The notes beneath the pieces are model-generated. The model made no database searches and was not told where the DNA came from. It saw only the letters and a list, made by a program, of their open reading frames with translations. A DNA stretch of 12,192 nt from Gammaproteobacteria bacterium (lineage in GTDB: Bacteria; Pseudomonadota; Gammaproteobacteria; DRJJ01). The position numbers and the translations under genes were made by a program. Shown piece after piece: positions 6,393-12,192 of the stretch. The stretch is taken from the NCBI GenBank assembly GCA_011052255.1, contig DRJJ01000097.1:1-12192 (forward strand), in the 5' to 3' direction. Within the stretch, counting starts at the first letter, position 1; the number at the start of each line of letters is the position of its first letter.

Positions 6393-7079
6393 ATGTCTAT
6401 CAAGAAAATAATGATTGTTGCAGCACTGATGACTGTTTCTGCTACTGCCAGCGCATGGGTTGGTCCTTTCGGTAATGGTTACAACAACGGTTTTGGTAAC
6501 GGCAATGGCAACGGCGCTGTTGACGGTAGCTTTGGTTTCAGCATGAGCGGTAATGCTGCTGGTAACGGTTATGGCAATGGCAGCAATGGCTATAACGGTA
6601 GCAACGGCTATAACAATAGCAATGGTTATGGTAACGGTAACGGTAATGGCGCTTTTGATGGTAACTTCGGTTTCAACATGAGCAGCAACTTCTCCGGTAA
6701 TGGCAATGCTTATGGCAATGGTAACAACGGTTACGGCTATGCACCTCAAAACGGTTATGCACCGTATGGCGCACCGGCACTGACTGAAGAGCAGGCCAAG
6801 GCACAGCAGGAAGCCTTTGCAGCACAGCAGAAAGAAATGCGTGCAGCCTATGAAGCACAGCAGAAAGCGGCCGCTGAATTCAACAAGAAGTTCGAAGGCC
6901 AACAGTCTCCTTATGTTGCTATGATGGAACAGAATCGTATGCATATGGAAGCGGCCCGCAAGCGTGATGAAGAAGCTCGTAAAGCATATGAAGCACGTCG
7001 TGTAGAAATGATGGAAGCCAACAAAAAGGCTTACGAAGATCACATGGCTATGATGCAGAAGCGTTTCGGTAGCAAGTAA
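6393..7079 (+). CDS. Secreted Gly/Asn-rich protein with helical tail, sulfur globule protein-like
   Basis: A 228-residue exported protein. It has a signal peptide (1-21, cleavage after ATASA), then a low-complexity Gly/Asn/Tyr-rich part (about 22-128, GNGYGNG-type repeats, WVGPFGNGY at the mature N-terminus), then a highly charged, Ala/Gln/Glu/Lys/Met-rich tail (129-228) that should be one long helix or coiled coil. There is no cysteine. The N-terminal part resembles sulfur globule proteins of purple and colourless sulfur bacteria, which coat periplasmic sulfur inclusions; the helical tail is not something I know from the small classical ones. AGGAG (6382-6386) precedes the ATG by six bases, glycine codons are almost all GGT or GGC, and a strong terminator follows, all pointing to high expression. 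Function is inferred from composition. Another structural envelope or matrix protein is possible. Confidence 0.85.
   Translation: MSIKKIMIVAALMTVSATASAWVGPFGNGYNNGFGNGNGNGAVDGSFGFSMSGNAAGNGYGNGSNGYNGSNGYNNSNGYGNGNGNGAFDGNFGFNMSSNFSGNGNAYGNGNNGYGYAPQNGYAPYGAPALTEEQAKAQQEAFAAQQKEMRAAYEAQQKAAAEFNKKFEGQQSPYVAMMEQNRMHMEAARKRDEEARKAYEARRVEMMEANKKAYEDHMAMMQKRFGSK
6492..6689 (+). repeat. Internal duplication in the Gly/Asn-rich protein
   Basis: Residues 34-54 (FGNGNGNGAVDGSFGFSMSGN, bases 6492-6554) recur as residues 79-99 (YGNGNGNGAFDGNFGFNMSSN, bases 6627-6689), exactly 45 codons apart. The shared frame is GNGNGNGA-DG-FGF-MS-N. Sequence between the copies is NGYGNGSNGY-type filler. This suggests a module duplication rather than plain codon slippage. 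Confidence 0.75.
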
Positions 7080-7105
7080 AACTGTTACACAAGCGGTTCG
7101 TAAAG

Positions 7106-7138
7106 GCCCACACGGTTTTCCGTGTGGGCTTTTTTTTT
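7106..7138 (+). terminator. Rho-independent terminator of the Gly/Asn-rich gene
   Basis: A perfect 10-bp stem, GCCCACACGG (7106-7115) and CCGTGTGGGC (7120-7129), with a TTTT loop and a run of nine T (7130-7138). It begins 26 bases after the stop codon of the upstream gene and is among the clearest intrinsic terminators possible. Confidence 0.96.
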
Positions 7139-7409
7139 GCACAGGGATGTGCTTATGTCGCGTAGGCCATGGTGCCCTGACCTATCGGAGATAGGTAGGG
7201 TACTCATAATGAAGCCCGAAGGGATTCTGTGAGACAGGCCGAGAGCGACGTGCACAGGTGTACCCACCCAGTAAAAAATTCTGGTTCCCACGCAGAGCGT
7301 GGGAACGAGGGCTCGCCAGGGAGGCAGGGTGAAGCAGAAATCCAGAAGCGTGGCTGTGAGAACGAGGACACCATCAGCCTCGCTCGCCGAGATGCTAGAA
7401 TAAACACCC
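7139..7409. other. Non-coding stretch with several hairpins before hrpA
   Basis: No gene is supported here. Visible structure: a 7-bp perfect hairpin ACCTATC/GATAGGT (7180-7186 / 7190-7196) extended by CCCT/AGGG (7175-7178 / 7197-7200) with one bulge; GGGTAC (7198-7203) and GTACCC (7260-7265) that could close a 56-base domain; inside it the small hairpins CCCGAAGGG and CTGTGAGACAG; and the GTTCCCACGC palindrome listed separately. Frames reading through it on the minus strand give the FPRSAWE-type peptides typical of such repeats. It may be a mosaic of dispersed repeats or a structured transcript. A TAGAAT box (7396-7401) lies just before hrpA without a good -35. Confidence 0.45.
7284..7306. 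repeat. REP-like palindrome
   Basis: GTTCCCACGC (7284-7293) and GCGTGGGAAC (7297-7306) form a perfect 10-bp stem with an AGA loop. This palindrome type occurs in many copies between genes of many gammaproteobacteria and is the source of the spurious 'SFPRSAWE' and 'VPTLCVGT' peptides in databases. Copy number in this genome cannot be seen from one window. Confidence 0.72.
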
Positions 7410-10400
7410 ATGCCCGATATCACTAAACAACTTACACAGATAAAACATGATCTGGAACAAACGCGCCTGCGTGACCGGCCACGTTTACAAAGCCGAGTAA
7501 AACAACTTGAACGGCGACTAAAATCCGGTAAGCCGGTAGATAAGGCGCTGCCTGATCTTGAAAAGGCAGTAGCGCGCTCCCATGCAGATTACGAGGCTCG
7601 GCTGGCAAGCCTGCCGACACCGGACTACCCACCGGAACTACCCATTTCGCAACACCGCGATGTCATACTGGAGGCCTTGCGCAGTCACCAGGTCGTTATT
7701 CTTGCGGGTGAAACGGGTTCTGGTAAAACCACCCAGTTACCTAAATTCTGCCTGGAGCTGGGGCGCGGTGTTGCCGGAATGATAGGCCATACCCAGCCAC
7801 GGCGTATTGCGGCACGCAGTATTGCCGAGCGTCTCGCGTTTGAGCTAAAGGTAGAAGCCGGTAAACAGATTGGTTATCAGGTCAGGTTTCATTCCAGTGT
7901 CAGTGAGCAGACGGTTATCAAGTTGATGACCGACGGTGTATTGCTGGCAGAGATCCAGCATGACCCGCAATTAATGGCCTACGATACCCTGATTATCGAT
8001 GAGGCCCATGAACGGAGTCTGAATATTGATTTTATTCTGGGCTACCTGAAAAATCTGTTACCTAAACGCCCCGACCTGAAGGTGATTGTTACCTCGGCAA
8101 CGATCGATACAGAACGTTTTGCCAGACATTTTAATAACGCCAGAGTTATTGAAGTTTCCGGGCGCTCGTTTCCGGTTGAAGTACGCTATGAACCATTAAA
8201 TACAGCCGATAATGCTGACTCGGGCCGTAACCGTGATATGAACCAGGGCATCCTGCAGGCAGTCGATGAGCTGTCACGGCAGGGGTCGGGTGACGTACTG
8301 GTATTTCTGCCAGGTGAACGGCAGATACGGGACGCTGCCGAAGCCCTGCGTAAACATCACCCGCCGGGCGTTGAAATCCTGCCACTGTTTGCACGCCTGT
8401 CCTCGGCCGAGCAGGACAGGATATTTCGTCCGCACAAGGGCCGGCGGATTGTGCTTACCACTAATGTAGCAGAAACGGCGCTAACGGTACCCGGTATACA
8501 TTATGTTGTGGATGGTGGTGAAGCGCGTATCAGCCGTTACAGCACACGCAACCGGGTGCAGCAACTACCCATCGAAAAGATATCACGCGCCTCGGCAGAC
8601 CAGCGCAAGGGGCGCTGTGGACGTGTGGCCGATGGGGTTTGTATTCGCCTGTATGCAAAAGATGATTTTGAAGTGCGCAGCGAGTTTACCGACCCGGAGA
8701 TAAAGCGCACCAATCTCGCAGCCGTTATTTTACGCATGCTGGCACTGGGTATCGGTGATATTGAAGACTATCCGTTTATGGAAAAGCCTGAGAGCAAGGC
8801 GATAAATGACGGTTACCGATTATTGTTTGAGCTGGGTGCGGTTGATGGCCAGCGCACGCTGACTGCATTGGGGAAAAACCTGTCACGTTTCGCGACCGAT
8901 CCACGTATCAGTCGCATGTTAATGGAGGCCGCTACGGAGGCCTGTCTGGCAGAGATGCTGGTGATAGCCGGTTTTTTATCCGTAGCCGATCCCCGCGAAC
9001 GGCCGCTGGAGAAAAGACAGCAGGCGGCCGAAGCACATAAAGAATATCTGCATGAAAATTCAGAATTCATCGCGATTGTGAACCTCTGGAATGACTGGCA
9101 ACAGGCCATGCATGATTTGTCACGGCGCAAACTCAGGCGCTGGTGCAGTGAACATTTTCTGTCGTTCATGCGCATGCTGGAATGGCGTGATATTTACCAG
9201 CAACTGAACAGACAGGTGCGTGAGATGCACATGAGCGTGAATGATCAGCCTGCCGGGATTGATAACATACACCGGGCAATTTTGTCAGGCCTGATCAGCC
9301 AGATTGGCTTCAGGGACGAGGAAAAAGTGTACAAGGGAAGTCACGGTAAACAATTCCGAATTTTTCCGGGCTCACCGTTGTGCGGTAAAAGCGGCAAATG
9401 GGTGATGGCGGCACAACTGATTGAAACACGGCAGTTGTATGCCCACACCATTGCGCCAGTCAAAACAGAGTGGGTTGAGCGGCTGGCACAACATCTGACC
9501 AAACATCATTACAGCGACATACATTTTGATGCTCGCAGTGGCGGTGTGATGGCCAGGGTGCAGGTCAGTCTGTTCGGGCTGGTGCTGGTGTCTGCACGCC
9601 GCGTTTATTATGGTTCGGTGAACCCGCAACTGGCACGTGAATATTTTATTCGTGAAGGGCTGGTGCAGGGGCTTTATCAAAGCAAGGCTGCCAGTCTGTT
9701 ACATAATCGTGCCTTGCTGGAAGAAATCGGCCAGCTTGAGCATAAATCACGACGGCGCGATTTACTGGCCGATGAACAATTGCTGTACGCATTTTATGAT
9801 GCACAGGTGCCGGCCAGAGTGGTCAATGCAGCCGGTTTTGAAAAGTGGCTTAAAAAAGAACAGCAACAGGCACCCGACACACTGAAGCTGACACGTGAAG
9901 ACGTGTTGCAAGGTGACGAGAGCGTGGTCAGCAGTGAAGATTTTCCAGATTTCGTGAACAGGGACGGCATACCCATAGCATTACAGTATTATTTTGATCC
10001 GGCCGATGAAAAAGACGGTGTCACGGCACAGATTCCACTAGCCGTACTAAACCAGTTACAGGAAGAACGTTTCGCCTGGCTGGTGCCGGGCCTGATACGT
10101 GACAAGATTATTGCACTGATGCGCAGCTTGCCCAAACCGATACGACGAAAGCTGGTGCCCATTCCTGACTTTGCCGATGCCTGTCTGCAGTCCATGCACA
10201 GTGATGGTGATGGCCTGTATGAGCAACTGGGTTTTCACCTGCGACGAATCACCGGTGTAACGATAGATAAATCAAACTGGAATGAAGCGGCCTTGCCCGA
10301 TCATTTACGTATGCGCTACGAGGTGATGGATGAGCAGGGCAAATTGATCGAGAGCTCGCGTTCGCTCCTGGAACTGCAGGATCTGCTCGGCGAACAGGCC

Positions 10401-11297
10401 GCGCATGTGCCAGCAGCGGGTACCGGCCATGCGCTGGAACGTGATGATATCCGTGACGGGGATTTTGATGAACTGCCGACACAGGTAAAGGTGCAAAGAC
10501 ACGGGATCGACATGACCCTGTATCCAGCCCTGACCGCTGTGGATGGCAAGGTAGCTATTCGATTATATGACACAGCAAAACGTGCCGATGCCGAGCACCT
10601 GCAAGGTCTGCGGGCACTGTTTTCACTAACCAGTGCCGACAAGCTGGCTTATCTCAGAAAACATATCCCGCACCTGAAAGACATGTGTCTGCATTATACG
10701 GCGGTAGGAAATTGTGATGGCCTGAAGGCTGATTTCATGCATGCCATTCTGGCCGACAGCTGGACACCCGATCAGCTTGCCATTCGTAACCGGCAGCGGT
10801 TTCAGCAGCACAGTGAACAGGTTCGTGAACAACTGATAACACACGCCGGCCGTATCGCAGATAGCCTGGCACAGGCCTTAAAGCAGTTTCATCAGCTCAA
10901 ATCACAACTCGGTGGCTCGGTCGCCCTGAGCCAGATGCAGGCGCTGGCCGATATCCAGCAGCAACTGGTCTGGCTGATCTACCCGGGTTTTATTCGCCAG
11001 GTGGCATACCGGCATCTGCAGCATTATCCACGCTATCTAAAGGCGATACAGAAGCGTCTGCAACGCCTGCAACACAATGTGGAGCGTGACCGCCCCTTGC
11101 AATTGCAGCTGCAACCCTATTGGGCGGCGTGGTTACGCCATGCCGGTGACAGCCCCGTCAGCGCCTCCGCGGGTGATGGCTGGTGGGACTTGCGCTGGCA
11201 AATTGAAGAATTCAGGGTGTCACTGTTTGCACAGGAGCTGAAAACCAGTGGTCCGGTATCGGCAAAGCGACTGGATACCCTGCTCAGGCAGTTATAA
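7410..11297 (+). CDS. hrpA: ATP-dependent RNA helicase HrpA (DEAH box)
   Basis: Large cytoplasmic DEAH-box helicase; E. coli HrpA acts on RNA and has been linked to mRNA processing and rescue of stalled ribosomes. The 1295 residues match the E. coli length (about 1300). Motifs: GETGSGKTT (100-108), TQPRR (128-132), DEAH (197-200), SAT (229-231), TNVAETALTVPGI (351-363) and QRKGRCGR (398-405). These are followed by the HA2-type helical and OB-fold regions and the long HrpA-specific C-terminal half, with conserved ELEHKSRRRD, SLPKPIRR and a terminal IEEFRVSLFAQ. No frameshift or missing motif is seen. The N-terminus aligns with E. coli HrpA around LRDRPRL, supporting the ATG at 7410, although no Shine-Dalgarno sequence precedes it. 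No promoter is convincing; a TAGAAT box directly before the ATG would give an almost leaderless mRNA. The gene is flanked by non-coding DNA on both sides. Confidence 0.97.
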   Translation: MPDITKQLTQIKHDLEQTRLRDRPRLQSRVKQLERRLKSGKPVDKALPDLEKAVARSHADYEARLASLPTPDYPPELPISQHRDVILEALRSHQVVILAGETGSGKTTQLPKFCLELGRGVAGMIGHTQPRRIAARSIAERLAFELKVEAGKQIGYQVRFHSSVSEQTVIKLMTDGVLLAEIQHDPQLMAYDTLIIDEAHERSLNIDFILGYLKNLLPKRPDLKVIVTSATIDTERFARHFNNARVIEVSGRSFPVEVRYEPLNTADNADSGRNRDMNQGILQAVDELSRQGSGDVLVFLPGERQIRDAAEALRKHHPPGVEILPLFARLSSAEQDRIFRPHKGRRIVLTTNVAETALTVPGIHYVVDGGEARISRYSTRNRVQQLPIEKISRASADQRKGRCGRVADGVCIRLYAKDDFEVRSEFTDPEIKRTNLAAVILRMLALGIGDIEDYPFMEKPESKAINDGYRLLFELGAVDGQRTLTALGKNLSRFATDPRISRMLMEAATEACLAEMLVIAGFLSVADPRERPLEKRQQAAEAHKEYLHENSEFIAIVNLWNDWQQAMHDLSRRKLRRWCSEHFLSFMRMLEWRDIYQQLNRQVREMHMSVNDQPAGIDNIHRAILSGLISQIGFRDEEKVYKGSHGKQFRIFPGSPLCGKSGKWVMAAQLIETRQLYAHTIAPVKTEWVERLAQHLTKHHYSDIHFDARSGGVMARVQVSLFGLVLVSARRVYYGSVNPQLAREYFIREGLVQGLYQSKAASLLHNRALLEEIGQLEHKSRRRDLLADEQLLYAFYDAQVPARVVNAAGFEKWLKKEQQQAPDTLKLTREDVLQGDESVVSSEDFPDFVNRDGIPIALQYYFDPADEKDGVTAQIPLAVLNQLQEERFAWLVPGLIRDKIIALMRSLPKPIRRKLVPIPDFADACLQSMHSDGDGLYEQLGFHLRRITGVTIDKSNWNEAALPDHLRMRYEVMDEQGKLIESSRSLLELQDLLGEQAAHVPAAGTGHALERDDIRDGDFDELPTQVKVQRHGIDMTLYPALTAVDGKVAIRLYDTAKRADAEHLQGLRALFSLTSADKLAYLRKHIPHLKDMCLHYTAVGNCDGLKADFMHAILADSWTPDQLAIRNRQRFQQHSEQVREQLITHAGRIADSLAQALKQFHQLKSQLGGSVALSQMQALADIQQQLVWLIYPGFIRQVAYRHLQHYPRYLKAIQKRLQRLQHNVERDRPLQLQLQPYWAAWLRHAGDSPVSASAGDGWWDLRWQIEEFRVSLFAQELKTSGPVSAKRLDTLLRQL

Positions 11298-11308
11298 CGC
11301 TTTAGTAC

Positions 11309-11336
11309 TTGAATCCTTCAACGGTATTAATATAAT
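11309..11336 (+). promoter_or_regulatory. Sigma70-type promoter of the small cysteine protein gene
   Basis: TTGAAT (11309-11314, 4 of 6) and a perfect TATAAT (11331-11336) with a 16-base spacer, between the hrpA stop and the next ATG. The predicted start near 11343 leaves a leader of about 20 bases. Beyond it, the near-palindrome CCTTGACCAAGG lies directly over the ribosome site. Confidence 0.65.
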
Positions 11337-11363
11337 AAGCCCTCCCTTGACCAAGGTATTTAC

Positions 11364-11561
11364 ATGCCCCAATCCGACAGCACCTACCAATGTATCGAGG
11401 CCATTTGCCAGTCAGGCTGTTTGGCCGTGCGTGCGGTGATAGATTCCCTGGAAGGAGGGCAGGCCATCCCGCAGACCGATGGTATGAGTCCCGAGCAGAT
11501 TAATCTTATCCTGAGTGAGCTGAAAGCAGTGATGTCGGTCTACGATGAACCCTGTGACTGA
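11364..11561 (+). CDS. Small conserved-looking hypothetical protein with CX4CX3C motif
   Basis: A 65-residue soluble protein with no signal peptide or membrane segment. I do not recognise a named family, although it resembles small hypothetical proteins of other gammaproteobacteria. Cysteines at 10, 15 and 19 (CIEAICQSGC) plus C64 near the end could bind metal or a thiol, but this is not shown. Two helices are likely: residues 8-30 (CIEAICQSGCLAVRAVIDSL) and 42-59 (PEQINLILSELKAVMSVY), joined by a polar loop. Evidence that it is real: a good promoter upstream, an AAGG ribosome site (11353-11356) seven bases before the ATG, and amphipathic rather than random composition. It converges on cysQ with only 5 bp between the stop codons. 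Its job cannot be stated. Confidence 0.68.
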   Translation: MPQSDSTYQCIEAICQSGCLAVRAVIDSLEGGQAIPQTDGMSPEQINLILSELKAVMSVYDEPCD

Positions 11562-11566
11562 GTGTG

Positions 11567-12192
11567 TTAATCGGTCAGCAGTAGCGGCTGCCAGTTCTGA
11601 GCCGGGTCCCCGGTTACTATAAAACTCGGGTTCTCCAGCGTATCGCGCATATTATAGCGTAAGGGTTGCATAGCCAGATCGGTAAGCTGGCCGCCAGCCT
11701 GTTCGACGATACACTGTGCAGCGGCGGTATCCCATTCTGAGGTCGGTCCAAAACAGGGGTAAATGTCTGCCTGTGCCGCAGCAACCAGACAGGACTTGAG
11801 AGAGCTGGCGTGGCTCAGTATCTGATGAGGACCGAGTTTTTCCAGAAATTCATGTAACTTACCGCGGTAACGGCGATAACCGACTGCGACCACCGGCACT
11901 GCCGGCAAGCTTCGTGTGTGGATAGCTTGCAGCGTACCCTTTGCATCAGCATAAAACGCGCCATCACCCTGGTGGGCAAACCATGTTTCGCCTGTGACAG
12001 GTAAATGGATAACGCCGATGACCGGCTGGTGATCAATAATGAGCGCGATATTAACGGTATAGTCATTGCCGCCGTTGATAAATTCACGCGTGCCATCCAG
12101 TGGGTCAACCAGCCAGTAGATATCCCAGCACCGACGATCATGGATTGATTCAGCAGGGGATTCTTCGGTTAAACAGGGAATGTCCGGTGTGA
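11567..12192 (-). CDS. cysQ: 3'(2'),5'-bisphosphate nucleotidase CysQ (5' end beyond window)
   Basis: Hydrolyses 3'-phosphoadenosine 5'-phosphate to AMP, removing the by-product of sulfate assimilation; a Mg2+-dependent enzyme of the inositol monophosphatase superfamily. The frame is open from the window edge (first full codon at 12190) for 207 residues. Visible motifs are the metal-binding acidic pair in LTEES, then WLVDPLDGTREF (the DPLDGT signature), TVNIALI, the central SSLKSCLVAAAQAD and PTSEWDTAAAQ with the third metal-site aspartate. By comparison with the E. coli enzyme (246 residues) about 60 N-terminal residues lie outside the window. All catalytic parts seen are intact. No terminator lies between its stop and the converging small gene. 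Another IMPase-family phosphatase is possible, but the spacing and motif set fit CysQ best. Confidence 0.9.
   Translation of the reverse strand, partial: TPDIPCLTEESPAESIHDRRCWDIYWLVDPLDGTREFINGGNDYTVNIALIIDHQPVIGVIHLPVTGETWFAHQGDGAFYADAKGTLQAIHTRSLPAVPVVAVGYRRYRGKLHEFLEKLGPHQILSHASSLKSCLVAAAQADIYPCFGPTSEWDTAAAQCIVEQAGGQLTDLAMQPLRYNMRDTLENPSFIVTGDPAQNWQPLLLTD

Noticed and set aside
6465..6780. Short GGTAAC/GGCAAT-type tandem units as a possible CRISPR or minisatellite
   Set aside because: The units are in frame, code for Gly/Asn repeats and have no regular spacer structure.
6309..7142. 277-codon minus-strand open frame opposite the Gly/Asn-rich gene
   Set aside because: It is the complement of the GGT/AAC-rich repeats and gives runs of Thr/Val/Ile/Ala with no family features. 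The plus-strand gene has a signal peptide, ribosome site and terminator.
7085..7423. Minus-strand frame of 112 codons (and a 67-codon one inside it)
   Set aside because: It runs through the terminator and the REP-like palindrome; the VPTLCVGT and FPRSAWE strings are the usual spurious translations of that repeat.
11815..12141. 108-codon minus-strand frame at the right end
   Set aside because: It is a different frame of the same strand as cysQ; the cysQ frame carries TEES, DPLDGT and WDTAA motifs.

Overview
The window reads as chromosomal DNA of a gammaproteobacterium of roughly 50% GC. The evidence is a type II citrate synthase of the E. coli kind, a full-length HrpA helicase close to the E. 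coli protein throughout, a CysQ phosphatase and a DUF2288 protein. A secreted Gly/Asn-rich protein resembling sulfur globule proteins and a SulP transporter resembling the bicarbonate carrier BicA hint at a sulfur-oxidising, possibly CO2-fixing host. That lifestyle is inference; no sulfur-oxidation or Calvin-cycle enzyme lies in the window.

The left half (1-6035) is entirely on the minus strand. In the direction of transcription it holds a lipoprotein cytochrome c, a BicA-like SulP transporter, a DUF2288 protein, a hipBA toxin-antitoxin module, citrate synthase and possibly the first codons of another gene. hipBA has its own strong sigma70-type promoter embedded in a cluster of four related 16-bp near-palindromes, a good candidate for an autoregulatory operator array. 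That promoter also shows that hipB starts at 3274 and not at the upstream ATG.

The middle (6036-7409) opens with a 357-bp divergent intergenic region. It is followed by the plus-strand gene for the secreted Gly/Asn-rich protein, which has a candidate promoter, a structured leader, an AGGAG ribosome site and a textbook terminator, as expected of a highly expressed gene. A 270-bp non-coding stretch rich in small hairpins follows, including a palindrome of the widely dispersed 'TTCCCACGC...GCGTGGGAA' type.

The right part (7410-12192) holds hrpA on the plus strand and then a 65-residue cysteine-containing protein with its own promoter. A 3'-terminal piece of cysQ on the minus strand converges on that small gene, with 5 bp between the stop codons, and runs off the window edge.

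Most genes are ordinary housekeeping or accessory genes. The parts that deserve a second look are the hip operator cluster, the two-part Gly/Asn-rich protein and the small cysteine protein. I see no CRISPR array, tRNA, rRNA, transposase or phage gene.
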